DNA of 64,000 bases from Diogma glabrata (Eukaryota; Arthropoda; Insecta; Diptera; Cylindrotomidae), in contig OY856186.1 of NCBI GenBank assembly GCA_963693315.1, positions 237,381,058-237,445,057 of the forward strand. The letters are read 5' to 3'. Under the pieces are notes generated by a model, which was not told the DNA's origin, made no database searches, and saw only the letters and a program-made list of their open reading frames with translations. The position numbers and the translations under genes were made by a program. Position 1 is the stretch's first letter, and each line of letters opens with the position of its first letter. Below, piece after piece: positions 35,946 through 48,477 of the stretch.

Positions 35946-36317
35946 GGTATACCAATATACTAAATTACAAGAAAACGAGACTGTTTCTAGAGTTATCCCC
36001 TCCTGGTTGCACCTAAGAAATAGAATAGCTAGTAATTAAAAGTGTCAGGTAGTTCATGATTAACGTCGAGCTATAGAATAAAAAACCACATATAATAAAG
36101 ACTAGTAAAATTCTAAATTTTTTGAGCACCAAAAATAAAAGGCTTAGTAGTTTACTCAAAACATACTAAAATTAAGATTACAGACAGGCGTACTTTGTTT
36201 TTATACTATGGTTCGACGGTAATCGTGGACTACTATACGCTTTAGATTACTACCAATAAATTTCTTGGGTGCAACAAGCATAGGAAAACTCCAAAAACAG
36301 TCTTATTTTTCTAAATC
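35946..36317. mobile_element. MITE copy 2, same family, right end truncated
   Basis: Collinear with 35421-35815 (same inner landmarks, same order and strand) but missing the last ~25 bases of the right inverted end. Separated from copy 1 by 130 bp. Confidence 0.8.
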
Positions 36318-38209
36318 TATGGGAAACCCAAAATCAAAAGAATAAAAAGGCACTTTCGGACATCACCATCTTTGAAAATTAAATTCTTGAAAAATTAATA
36401 TATGTTTAAAATCTGGAAAATGTGGAAAAGGGACGTTATAAATGGCGGTTTCTGTTTTAGTAAACTGCAATACCCCATGGTGTTGGCCTTATAATTTTTT
36501 GCATCGCGGTTGTTTGATATATTACAACGGTCGCCGGCAATATTGTATATTATATTGATGATATATCTCCGTTTTGGGTTACGCTCTTCGATGTTAGACC
36601 TCACTTTTTGGTATTTCTCGTCATTTTATGTTAATACATTTCTGTCTTTCCGGACATTCAGTCAACGAAAATTTAAAAACTTCTGACCCAATTTCAAAAA
36701 AACTTTTTTCTAAAACTGGGTTTGCTTAATGCAAAAAGCTGAGATGGCATTCAACTCGATAACTATATTGTAAGTGTGTTGAGAATCATTAAATGAGTTG
36801 TAATTAGAATGTCTGCCTGAACAGTAAGTGTGTTAAATTAAACTAAGTGTCTTAAAAATATAGTTTTCGTACATGTTGCTGCCTAATTGTTTCTACAAAC
36901 ATATAACGGGAAATATTTTTGACTAGAAGCATTCACACCTAAAACTAACTATGAGATTTAATTGAAGAGGTATTTTTGTAGTAAATCCAGTTTCAGCCAC
37001 AGTTGAAAAATATCAGATTGTTGTAGATTAAATTTTGTTCTTCTGAACTAATATGAATAGGATCCACTCCTGAGTTTAACATTTTCAGACGTTTTCAAAT
37101 TGAAAACAATTGTGCAAATGCGGAAAATCGTTGCAGCAAAAATGTAAATGGTGATTGTTGTGTATTCATTGCAACTGTCAATAATGGTTGTACCAAAATC
37201 AAAGAGTGATTGTTGGAAAAAAAATAGTTTAATTGAAAAGCATTAAAATAAATAGGTGACTGTTGAGAATTCACTCTCAACATTGTTGCACCAAAATAAA
37301 CAGATGATTGTTGAAAATTATTGTAATGTTGATGGTGACAATATGCTTATCAGTTTTTCCTATTGACTGTTAATAATTATCAAGATTTTTAAAAGAAAAT
37401 TCAAGATCCGTTATACTACCTTCAAAATATGGCGACGACGGCATATTCTATTTTTCTCTTTTGAATTGATTAACTACATTAACTCACTAGAATTTTAATA
37501 AAAAACTACACCCCTTAACATTGATTGTTAATCAACCACTTAATTTTGGTCCACTTTATTTTACTAAAATAAAGTAAATTAATTTTTATTTAACTAGCTA
37601 GACAAAATTTTGTGTAATTAAACTTAGAGAAAACTACTAACAATAATAATAAATGTTGAAGTTTAAAGTTTCTGGTTTGTACAACAAAGTCAAAAACTTC
37701 ATCTAAATTCATCCTCAAATTTCGTTATTTATTAAATTTAACTACATTATTAAACTAATTAAACTAAAAATTTATATATTACCAGAAAAAAACTTAAAAT
37801 TTTTATCAAATTATTAATATTTTCACAAATGAATATTGAATGCCCAAACGCTTGTTAAAGTTTTTAAAAAATGTTGTTTTGACTCCAGAAACGTTTAAGT
37901 TTATTCATATCTGAGTTATATATTTTTAACAATAGTCAATTTAAAACGTGTTTCAAAATTAGTTATAAAATATGGAGGGGCTGAAATCTCGCAGCTCTGT
38001 GATATCAAGACATTGGTTTTGGTTAAGGATTTTGATATTGTTTTCGTCATAAAACTTGGCAGCGATGTATATCAAACATAATTTTTTGTTAAGGTACATT
38101 TATTTTTTTATCTCTGTTTAGAAATTTATTACAAAACTAACATGAAACATCAATAGGTTGCCGGAAAATTATAGCAGATCATAAATTGACATAATTTAGT
38201 GAAAAGATG
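36318..38209. other. Non-coding, degenerate GTGATTGTTG-type repeats
   Basis: 37145-37320 contains several ~55-bp units each holding (G/A)(A/T)GATTGTTG and GTTG.ACCAAAAT.AA. Otherwise AT-rich, no gene. Confidence 0.45.
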
Positions 38210-38264
38210 ATACACTCAGCAAACTGCTCAAAAACTTCTCCATTTAGCGTTTCGAGAAAATATT

Positions 38265-38720
38265 ACAAAATCACAAATTCATATTTCTTTCAAAATTCTA
38301 AAAATATTGTAAAAATTATTACAAAATCAGAGTTAAACTTTTTTTCAAAAATTCTGAAATTATGGTAAAAATTATAACAAAATCAAAACTTGAAACTTTT
38401 TTCAAAATTCCAAAAATATTCCAAAAATTGGAATAAAATCAAATATTTTAAATATTTAAACTTTTTCTAGATTCTGATAATATTCCGAAAATCCTTAAAA
38501 ATTCAAAAATTCAAACTCTTTCCAAAATTCTAAAAATATTGCAAAAATTATAAAAATATCAAAAATTGAAACTTTTTTCAAAATTCTAAGAATTAGAATA
38601 AAATCAAAAATTTAAAATTTTTCAGATTTCTAAAAATATTCCAAAAATTCTTACAAAATCAAATATACAAACTTTTTTCAAAATTTCAAAATTATTTCAT
38701 AAACTATAACAAATTCAAAA
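38265..38720. repeat. ~57-60-bp imperfect tandem repeats
   Basis: About seven to eight units of the form AAACTTTTTTCAAAATTCTAAAAATATTCCAAAAATT..AACAAAATCAAA. The units drift in length and sequence. Confidence 0.8.
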
Positions 38721-40956
38721 ATTTCCATATGACATTTACGTCATACAAACAAACAGTTAAATTTTTTTTTCCAAAAAATTGGCTAAAAAAATAAATGAAA
38801 TCATTTTTTTGACACACTTGACAATATTTTTTTGACAAACTTATAATTCAATAATCTAGTTTTTGGTTTCACATATCAATCCCGATCATCAAAATTTCTT
38901 CAATTTCAATATTTCTTTTCGTAATCACTTAAAATAAACGTTTTGTAAGCAAAAACTATGCAAATTTCCTTGACGCACTTGACGATTTTTTTGCCACACT
39001 TTCAGTCCAGTTATCGAACACATCGTTCTTTCGGCTCTTTCCATTGAGTCAACTTATTTTTAGCAAAAACAATTTTTGAAATCCGTCAAGCGGTTTTTTA
39101 AATTTCGTCGATTTGCTTTTTTAGAATCAGTAGGTCCTAAAACGTCGAGAAATGCACAAAAAAGTGGGGGTCAGAATTTCCATTTTGGCTCATAAATTCA
39201 ATACTTTGGTTTTTTCAAAACCAAAGTTACTCTTTATCAACATAGAAGGAAAACTTATTCGGGTAAACGGTAAACCATCCACTTTAAATAATATAATTCC
39301 AAATTATGCAGATTGCAGACCAAAACAAACAAAAACCACTCATCTATTCAAAGACTTAAATTTTGAAATTAAAATTCACAAAATTAGACCAAAGAAAGAT
39401 TTTCAAAAAGAAAAAACAAAATTTAATAAATGTTTGCCATTATTCTATTGTGTTAAGCGTAGAATAAGCAACAAATGGTCGAAATATAAGTTTATAATCG
39501 TTTCAATCTTTTAATGTTAGCAATAAAATTTAATTTTCTTGTAATCCCAAAGTTAAACATTAATTTTGTAAGTTTTCTTTCTTGTGTTTTTTCCGTTTTT
39601 TATTTTTCCTTACTCTTTTGTTGATCGAACAGATTTGAATGAAAATAACGTAAGTACAGAAAATATTTCATTTTGTCCCAAACAGAAAAAAAATTTGATT
39701 TTTCTTTTTTTTTGGGTATAGAATTTTAAAGCCTATTATTATTGCGTCACGTGGTTATTTTCACATAACACAAGAAAATCATATTACGAGCAACCAATCA
39801 ATCATTTATTACATTTTCATATATTGAGTATGTTATCGAAAAAAAATCCACCCACAACTTTTCATTCTGCCATTTTCCATATTATTTTTTTGTTAACTAT
39901 AAAGGGACAATACACAATCAAACATCAAATATTTGGACATTAAGGATTACTATGGTTTATGAAAAAAAAGGAAACCAAGAACAAAATACATAAAATGAAA
40001 AAGAAATAATCTACCCTCTATCCCAAATCTAAAAAAAGCAAACCCTCTATCCTTTGTATTTTTGTCCGTTTCAAGAAAATCAAATTTTGTATATTTTCGA
40101 GTTCAAATTTTGATAATAAGCTTCATATTATTATATTTTTATTTATTTATTCACCCCCCGTATGCCTTTAATCACATATATTGGAAAATTCATATATTAC
40201 AATATAAAAAGTTCTTTGCATCAATTTGTGTGTGATTGACATTCATGTCTTTAATTTTTTTGAATTTACTTTCATTTTAATAAAAGTAAAGAAAGTAATC
40301 AAATTGTGTGGGGGCGGATTACAATTTTTGTGCAATAAATAATTCAAGATGTTATATCAGAACGCATTTTTTTTAACAAAGTCTAGTATGTTAGCCATTG
40401 AATCATTCTATATGACAATTTCTTAATAATTTTGAGTTTAACTTATACCAATTCTGTCCTCTACACTTGATTGCACCCTGAAAGTGTTTAAATCAGTTTA
40501 AATTAATTAAAACTCAATATAAATATCCTTTTTAGCAGCAAAATTCTCAAAGTTCTTCTCGCAAGCATCAACCATTCTAAGTATTCTTTCATTACTCAAA
40601 CCAGATAATTTATTTGGATGTTCTGTGTCCATGTGCTCGACTTATTATTATTTAACGCAGCTGAGTTTAAAATTTCGTTTTGTTTCTTTTAAAAATAATA
40701 TTTTATTACATCAGTCAAAAATTTAAAGTTGCTAGTTTTCATCTACAACCTCGAGGAGGTTAATGGTGTACATATTGTATATGTATACAGTACTATATTT
40801 TGAGCTTGTTTGTCTCAGCTGAAAGGATAAACCTTAGGACTAGCTAAACCCATCTTTTGGTTTCGGAAGAAACGGATTGGAGACTTACAAGCGTGCTTTC
40901 CAGTAATGAGCGTCTCTTTGGACATTCCCTGCTTTATTACTTTTCTTTCACTTGCA
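38721..40956. other. Non-coding except one unrecognised open frame
   Basis: See 39152-39514. The remainder is AT-rich with no repeat edges seen. Confidence 0.4.
39152..39514 (+). CDS. Unrecognised 120-codon open frame, doubtful
   Basis: ATG-to-stop frame coding a very basic, Lys/Asn-rich 120-residue product with no signal peptide, membrane segment or domain I know. It sits alone in non-coding DNA. It could be chance, a worn transposon scrap, or a small lineage-specific gene. Confidence 0.15.
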   Translation: MHKKVGVRISILAHKFNTLVFSKPKLLFINIEGKLIRVNGKPSTLNNIIPNYADCRPKQTKTTHLFKDLNFEIKIHKIRPKKDFQKEKTKFNKCLPLFYCVKRRISNKWSKYKFIIVSIF

Positions 40957-40959
40957 TTA

Positions 40960-41469
40960 CACTACGGAAATATTTTACCATGTCAGAAGGATCCAGATAG
41001 GAGACCCATTTTGTTTGACGTAGTTTATAGCGCTGAGTCCGAAAATGAGGTCCGTTTTTAAAAATTAGCGCTTGTTCTAAAGTTATACCACTTTGAAGAT
41101 CTGAATGGTAGGTGATCTTAATTTTTTTTGCAGTTTTACTTACAAACTCTACCCTGTCATGTTATATATCAATCTAAAGGATTTTATTGGAAAATTCATT
41201 TTCTTATTTTTTTTTTTCAAAAAATTTTGAGTTTTAGACTTAAAAAGTCCAAAAAACCGCAAAAAAAAAAAGTTTTCTATTTAAACGGCCATGCACAATA
41301 GGATAATTTTTTTTCCCAAAATTTTTTGATGCCAAACTAAAGTATACTTTTTTACGAACAAAATGAGCTATAAAATTTCAGAATAAGTTGAAAAACACCA
41401 TAGTTATGGGCCTTCAAAATTTGGTTTATTTTTAAAATTTTTTTTAATACAGATTTATCGAATAAAAAA
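40960..41469 (+). repeat. CMC transposon left long inverted repeat
   Basis: ~510 bp; starts CACTACGG, ends near the ACAGATTTATCGAATAAAAA string whose complement opens the right repeat. Contains the ACGGCCATGCACAATAGGAT landmark at 41285-41304. Confidence 0.92.
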
Positions 41470-41590
41470 ATTTAAAAAATACCTGTTTTGCTGTTTTTCT
41501 TTTTTATACCCAATGTTTATGTTTTACAATGTTTCAAAATTTTTGATTTTAATTGTCTAATTGTTTTCATTGGTAATTAAATAATTAAAA

Positions 41591-43659
41591 ATGGCTTCAA
41601 GTTGTAATTTTGATAAATTTTGTTTCATGTGTAGTTTTTTTACTGCCGAAAAATATAGTGTTGAAATAACAGTTAGTATCATGAAAATGTTTAAACAGTG
41701 TTACAACCATTCTATGCTCAATTTAGAGTCCAACCATTCACCAAACATAATTTGCAAGATCTGCTATATAATGATGTATAAACATTTAAATAGTTCTAAA
41801 AGTTTATCTTTAGTTCAGCCAGCACGGTGGCGAGACCCAAGAAGCCACCCGAATGAGTGTTTTAGTTGTAATACATCTACCAATGGTGCAAATCACGCTA
41901 AAAGAAAAGCTTTAAAGTTCGCCTACGGCTATTCGTGTTCAGCGCCCATTTTTAAGAAAGATTTAGTAAGTGAGCAACCATCAACTGTACTTAATTCATC
42001 TCAACAGCAATCAAATTCCAGTCAGCTCATAACTGCTCAAAATTCATCATCAATCGAATCAACACCAGCTAGAAATTTGAGATCTAAAAGTCAGCAATCA
42101 ACACCTGATCCATTTGATGATTATCTAGATTCAATGCCTGCAATTGAGGATTCTTTAATTGATCTACCAGCTGATGATGAAAACGAAGATGATGCCGAAG
42201 ATGATGCCGAAAATGATACTTGGGATTTAGATAATATCGATGATTGTCCAGAACTTAATCTAGATCGTGTTCTACCTGTTGTTACAAGTTCTGAATCCAG
42301 TCCAATTGATGATATGCAGAACGAAGATGCCCCTTCTTCACCTGGATTTGAGATATCAACACCTAGACGCCAAACTTTTAAGCCTACAGTTAAATTAGAT
42401 CAGACTATTTACAACGATTTTTGCCGCCAGTTTATTCATGGTAAAAAGAGCAGTGCATCAGTCGGTAAGTTCTTTAATGACCATGGCTTACTTGAGAACA
42501 GCGTTGATTGGACAATGCACCTTAGTCGAGAAACTAGCCTTGTCGACTATTTTGATGAGCTGCCGGATGGAACGCCTTTTTGTCAAGCAATCGATTTACT
42601 GATCACTGACTGGTTCAAGTTGCCTTACGAAGCTTCAAATTATCGATTGTTCTTAGATTCTGGAAAAGGAAGTCTAAAAGCCGTTCTATTGTCAAATGAT
42701 GGGCGCTTGAGAAGCTTGCCATTGCTGTATTCAACTAAGATGAAAGAGGTTCAAGACGACATTGAAAAGGTTTTAGACTGCATTCAATATTCCAAGCACA
42801 ATTGGCTCATCGTCTGTGATTTAAAAATGGTTGGCATTCTTCTAGGTAAATGCTTTAATAATCAGCAATTAATTGCAATCAAATTCTTTGTTCAATTATT
42901 CATACTAATAAAACATTATCAAATAATTTAATAGGCATCAAAGTTGGTAATTGCAACAACCCTTGTTTCCTATGTGATTGGCAGCAGGACATGACGAGAA
43001 AAGCGGATCGGCCAAAAAAGATGAAATACAGTAACCAAGCAAATAATCCAAGAGAATCATTCGAACAAGGTCAGTTGGGTGTGAAAGGGAGACTGTTGGT
43101 ACCTAGTGAGAGAATTCTATTTGCTCCACTTCATATTAAGCTCGGTCTCTTCTCTCAATTCATCGTATCTCTGCCTAAAGATTGTGAAGCTAAGAATTAC
43201 TTGAGATCCAAATATAGTTCGATGAGTGATGCCAAAATAGAGAATGGAGCTGGTTTTAATGGTAGCAAGATTAGAAGATTGTTTAAAGATGAACAATTCA
43301 AACAAAAGCTCAATAAAATTCAACGTGAAGCATGGCTAGCACTAATAGAAATCTGTGAAAACTTCTTGGGAAATCATCGAGCACGAAATTACGTTCAAAT
43401 TGTGGCAAATTTTATCAATGCATTTGAAAAGCAGGGTATCAAAGAAACCGTAAAGCTGCATTTTCTTCGCGAACATTTATCCTATTTTCCAGATAACTGT
43501 GGACAGTTATCAGATGAGCAAGGAGAGCGTTTTCATCAGGAAGTTAGTGCAATCGAAAAGCGGTATCAGGGTCGATGCAACAAGCGAATGTTGGCTGATT
43601 TCGTCTGGGGCCTTAAGCACGAATCAAAATACACATTTGGTTACGTAAACAATTTTTAA
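41591..43659 (+). CDS. CMC-superfamily transposase, 659 residues, one intron
   Basis: Exons 41591-42845 and 42935-43659 join over an 89-base intron (G|GTAAAT ... AATAG|G) in continuous phase. The N-terminal ~110 residues hold paired cysteines (C-F-M-C, C-K-I-C, H-P-N-E-C-F-S-C), likely zinc fingers. Residues ~120-260 are Ser-rich then very acidic. The catalytic part shows D356 (L-F-L-D-S-G-K-G), D410 (L-I-V-C-D-L-K), C429-C432 (C-F-L-C), H594-H599 (H-F-L-R-E-H) and E613 or E616 (S-D-E-Q-G-E-R-F-H). This D-D-C2C-H4H-E order is that described for CMC, Transib and RAG1 enzymes. From memory it also matches a large family of invertebrate proteins often left as uncharacterised. All key residues are present and there is no internal stop. 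Confidence 0.88.
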
Positions 43660-43704
43660 TTTACTAATTATTTCAAGCTCTTGTGTTATTTCATTCATCC
43701 ACAC

Positions 43705-44217
43705 TTTTTTATTCGATAAATCTGTATTAAAAAATAAATTTAAAAATAAACCAAACTTTGAAGGCTCATAACTATGGTGTTTTTCAACTTATTCTGAAAT
43801 TTTTATAGCTCATTTTGTTTGTAGAAGAATATACTTTAGTTTGGCATCAAAAAATTTTGGGAAAAAAAATTATCCTATTGTGCATGGCCGTTTAAATAGA
43901 AAACTTTTTTTTTTGCGGTTTTTTGGACTTTTTAAGTCTAAAACTCAAAATTTTTTGAAAAAAAAAATAAGAAAATGAATTTGCTATTAAAATCCTTTAG
44001 ATTGATATATAACATGACAGAGTAGAGTTTGTAAGTAAAACTGCAAAAAAAAATTAAGATCACCTACCAGTCAGATCTTCAAAGTGGTATAACTTTAGAA
44101 CAAGCGCTAATTTTTAAAAACGGATCTCATTTTCGGACTCAGTGCTATAAACTACGTCAGAAAAAATGGGTCACCTATCTAGATCCTTCTGACATGGTAA
44201 AATATTTCCGTAGTGTT
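43705..44217 (-). repeat. CMC transposon right long inverted repeat
   Basis: Inverted match to 40960-41469. Begins ~45 bp after the transposase stop and ends ...CCGTAGTG before TTA. Confidence 0.92.
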
Positions 44218-44220
44218 ACT

Positions 44221-44697
44221 TGTATTGAGAAATTTGTTGTGAAATGGGTTTAGTGGTTGTTCCGTTGTTTCTCAAAGCAAATTACTTCACTTTGTTTATT
44301 ACCAATTGAGATTTGATTTACCTGAGTCTCCCTCGCTAGTTTCTGATATATCTTCTTTGAGAAAAAACTCAGATTATTTTAAATAAAATTTCCCTTCATG
44401 TAATTGAGTTTATCTTAGATTGGGCTTAAATTATTTTAACACAATGTTTCTTCAATGTATCGGAACTTCAAATTTTCAATTAACCCAACTTTTACAAGTT
44501 GAATAATATTTTTTTTTTGGTTTTTCGCGGTATATAATTTCTCCACACTTTTCGAGATTTTGTTTTTACTTTCATTAACTTTCACGGCTGGGGTCCAATA
44601 ATTCGGATCCTCCAATTCATGATATGGTTAGAGACTGCGCTCACTAAATATTATTAACTAGCTCCTTAATAAATTTTATAGAAACATCTACAATACT
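44221..44697. other. AT-rich non-coding stretch
   Basis: Nothing recognised. Confidence 0.45.
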
Positions 44698-45243
44698 TTT
44701 GGATGGGTTTTTTGTGAACAATTAAGCTTAAGTGCATAATGGAAATCATTTGAATCTTGCAATGCGAAATAACTTTTCATTTTCTTTAAAATTCCTTTAG
44801 GAAAAATTTTTTGTGTTTCGTGTCAGGATTCGAACTACATTCATCAGAGACACATATTCAAATCCGTGTGTCTTACACAACTTAGCCAAAACGGCGGTGA
44901 CGAAAAATACTTTTGAATTTTTTTTTGGATGTTCAGATAATTTCTAAATTGAAACTTCATCATTTTTCATATTTACTTAAGTTGAATCTTTCATCTATGA
45001 TTACGTATTGGAAATTGCATTTCTTTGGGATTTTTTGTACTAAATTTCTAGATATTACGATGTGTGAGACACACAGGATTTGAACATGTGTCTCTGATAA
45101 ATGTAGTTCGAATCCTAACACGAAACACAAAAAATTTTTTCTAAAGTAATTTTAGAGAAAATGAAAAGTTATTTCGAATTGCAAGAGTCAAGTGACTTCC
45201 ATTATGTACTTAAGCTTAATTGTTCACAAAAAACCCATCCAAA
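44698..45243. mobile_element. Inverted palindrome of a tRNA-derived SINE-like sequence
   Basis: Outer arms (44698-44900 and 45060-45243) pair: TTGGATGGGTTTTTTGTGAA ... TTCACAAAAAACCCATCCAA. On the minus strand the left arm reads like a tRNA: box A TGGCTAAGTTG (44878-44888) and box B GTTCGAATCC (44826-44835), with leader GTCACCGCC. Spacing and the long variable-arm-like part fit a tRNA-Leu/Ser ancestor. The right arm keeps box B (45106-45115) but lacks box A. The structure could be two head-to-head SINE copies or one foldback element. Confidence 0.7.
44826..44901 (-). promoter_or_regulatory. Pol III-type A and B boxes, tRNA-like
   Basis: TGGCTAAGTTG fits TRGYNNARNNG exactly and GTTCGAATCC fits GWTCRANNC, 42 bases apart. 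An internal RNA polymerase III promoter is expected. Not a functional tRNA: acceptor pairing is poor and the anticodon arm is abnormal. Confidence 0.65.
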
Positions 45244-46490
45244 TTAAAATTCCCTTAAAGTTGTCTATATTTCCTAACCAAAAATATAACAACATATTGA
45301 CTTTACGTCAGATATTAAGTTTCGCATTGATTGACAACAATCAATAATTCCTTTACACTCGCGACTTAGGATGTTGATTAGCATGTTGACTTAGATGTTG
45401 ACGTAATATTCTCTCATCCTATGAATTCCTCCCTCTCTCATATCTAGAAATTTATTACAAAAATCCCAAAGATTTACAATAGTGTATATACCATCAAAAA
45501 TCTATAAATATTTATTATTCGTATTCTTAAGTTTTTATGAAAATATGTAATTTTTATTTATTGGACAAATCATTTAAAATAACACGTTGCTGACTGCAAA
45601 TACAAGATTGGTTTTGTGTGTAGCCGTCATGGTACAGAAATAACCTACAAAAACCGCAACTTTCTCTAAAATTTACTAAAACCGTTAAACCCGATACCTC
45701 TAAACGATTTCGACAATGTTGTTATTGTTCTGGTTCTTTAATGAACTAAAAATGAAAATCTTTGAATTGTTTATATATAGTTGTTCCTTTTTTATATTCT
45801 TATATGTTTATTCATTTTCATTAGTTACATGCATACGTTGAATTCATGCTTCGTATTAATATTATTGGTTATTCGAAAAAGAAATTAATAAGTACATAAC
45901 TATTTTAGAAATGAAATTTACTAATTTAATTTATATAATGCTTTCCTACACAAAGTGTATCATTTTTTTGGAAAATAAAATTTTAAAAAAATCAAAATTC
46001 ATACGATAACATCATTGTTTTCTTTTATAAATAAAAAACTCAAATCGAAAAAAAGAAGAATCGATTTATTTGTTTCATTTTTTTACAATACATTTTGTCT
46101 TTATTAAATGAATTTCGGTGAAAAATCTGGCTAGTTTATTTACAATATTCATAAAAATATTGTGGTTTCGTTAATTTGTTGTGTATTATTTCATTACAGA
46201 CTGATACCTAGTTTTTTTGAAGCGAAGTGTTTTTCAATATAAAAATAATGATGCATCTTGTATTTTCAATACCCTGTAGTGAAGTTATATGATGATATAC
46301 TAGTCGTCTCCTGAAAAAGTAACGAAGATAATAATGAAGAGATAATAATTAGATTTGTATATGCTTTTCTTTTCTTTTTTTGATGGGCTATTAATATAAG
46401 CATGATTATTTTGAATTGAACTAGGCAGCCAATTTTTTGATTTATAATAAGAAAGATTAAATTTTACCTTTTGATCAAAGTACGGATGAA
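45244..46490. other. AT-rich non-coding stretch
   Basis: No gene or repeat edge recognised. Confidence 0.45.
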
Positions 46491-47681
46491 CAAGAAAAAA
46501 CGTAGTTTAACAAACGAGAATTACCTCGGTCTGAAAGACCTAAGTATTACATTCATGAGCCAAAAGTGAAATTCTTGCCTCCACTTTTTTTGGCATTTCT
46601 TGACGTTTAAAGGCCCCCCACTGATGCTAAAAAAGCTGAAATTTGAGTGACAACGAGAGCAATACGGTAGTAAAGCACCCTTTTGATTTCCGCGTGCTCG
46701 GGAGAGTTCTCCATATCATTTGATAGCAATGTGTTAAGTAATACTTTGCATGAGGTTCTCTATAAGTTCATGTGGTTGCTGTTTGAAGACTCTTTTTACG
46801 ACTCTACGTGAGCGTTCCATGTCTTACATTTGTATAAAAAGTTCCATACGTTCTGGTTGCCTACTTCCGTTACTAGTTTTCTGAATCTCTTTGTTTTAGT
46901 TAATTTATCCTTCTGTGTATAACTATTACGATATGCAGTTGGCTTTTACAGCTTCAGATCTGAATATTATTCTATTTGTTATTTCCTTCGTTACTGGTTT
47001 ACCTCACTTTTGACATGGCTCATATCAGGGTAGGTACGTAAGCTCAAACAAAGATAGAAAGATTTTAGATGGGATCACTCTAATGCACTGTTTATTTGGG
47101 GATGATATGACGACGTATTCAGTTTTATAATTTTAGGTTATTATTATGACCCGTAAAACTTGTTGAGGAACACCAAAAGTACAAACTATCTTCTCAACTA
47201 AAACCAGCTTATGATAATTGGCTCGGCAAAAGCCAGATACTGTAGTATTGGCGGAGTTACTAAGATGTTTTTAAGTTTATAAAATGAAGCATCACAAAAA
47301 GCGTTCTAATTAAATTACTGTCCCTTTTTTAAAAGATTAGATAATGGTTTAGCGAGTTCTGAATATCGAGCAAAAAATTATCGGCAGTAGCCAGATAATC
47401 CTAAAAACGTTTTATTTTTTTTGATTATGGTTTTTAAGGTTGTATCCTGCCATATTTACATCATCAAGATAAACTAAGCACTTTATACCATTTAATTTCG
47501 TAAGTATGTGATTCATACAGCGTTGTAATGTAAATGGCGCACCCTTTAAACCAAATGGCATCCTTTTAAAATGAAAGTGTCATCAAGGGGAGGAGATCGG
47601 TTTTAAGAGTAAAAATACGGGCTAATTCAAATGAAGGTCATAAATTTCTAGAAGTCACCATTTTGAATTTTGGAGTTGGTG

Positions 47682-48135
47682 TCTTGGGTTAGTTTTTGCA
47701 ACCACGCCTTATTGAACCTGGTGGTGTGTAGTATAATTAAATGAAACTATGCCTTTTTGAATTTGTCACGGTATGCTGGGTTTTTGTCTTTGGTTTTCTG
47801 TGAAGAGTTGTTAGAATAAAAAAAAAGAAGAAGAAGAAAAAGAAGTAGAAGATGCATGATCAACTATTGCTATCATTTCTGGTTGACATCTGATATAAAT
47901 AATTTTAAATTATTCAATAAATTAAATTTACGGAAAGCTGCGGAATGTATTTGAGTTGGCATCTTAGGTTAATTTTTGAATCCACATCTCCTTGTGCCTG
48001 GTAGTGTGTAGCCAAATTTACCAAAACTGCACCTTATAAAATTTTTGTAAATGTTTGTTTGGCAGGTGTCCTTGATTTTATGTGAATGATAGTCAGAATG
48101 CCTAAGAAGAAAAAAAAAGAAAGTGGAAGATACAA
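47682..48135. repeat. Two diverged ~270-bp tandem units inside the gypsy relic
   Basis: 47682-47860 and 47951-48135 share GAGTTGG..TCTT.GGTTA.TTTTTG, CCTGGT.GTGTGTAG and a purine-rich AAGAA.AAAAAGAA..AGAAG end. Confidence 0.6.
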
Positions 48136-48477
48136 AACATTTTAGTGTTATTTTCAAAAGGCCACAATAATCTGTAAATCAAATGCCAAAAAGATTTGTA
48201 TGTTGAATCTTACAATTTATTACTTTTAACACAAGTTTTAATTATTTAATTTTATTTGTTTAAAAGCTTCATTTGATTTTCAGCAATAAAAATAACAACA
48301 TGACTTCTTATTTTAAAGATTTCAATAAAACAGCAATACTCAAAATTTAATGAGCAACACTTAAGTTTTTCGTTAATTTTCAAATTATAAGTTAAAGGCC
48401 TATCACTCTAGCAACGATGTTAATAACTAACCAAATCATAAGTGTTGCTCCTTCAATTATTATATTAAATTTTTTGT

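Larger units (their letters stand above)
40960..44217 (+). mobile_element. Complete CACTA/Chapaev-type (CMC) DNA transposon, 3258 bp
   Basis: Ends start CACTACGGAAATATTT on both sides as inverted repeats of ~510 bp (40960-41469 with 43705-44217), about 95% identical by eye. They are flanked by the 3-bp duplication TTA (40957-40959, 44218-44220). CACTA termini and a 3-bp duplication are hallmarks of the CACTA-Mirage-Chapaev superfamily. The single gene encodes a protein with that superfamily's D-D-CX2C-HX4H-E arrangement. Nothing is inserted and no lesion is visible, so the copy may be autonomous. The exact subfamily (Chapaev3-like versus EnSpm) cannot be fixed here. Confidence 0.9.

Noticed and set aside
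38265..38720. Regulatory array
   Set aside because: Unit length and sequence drift freely in very AT-rich DNA; ordinary tandem repeat decay explains it.
44826..44901. Functional tRNA gene
   Set aside because: A and B boxes fit, but acceptor pairing is weak, the anticodon arm is malformed, and the sequence sits in a palindromic repeat; a tRNA-derived SINE is more likely.
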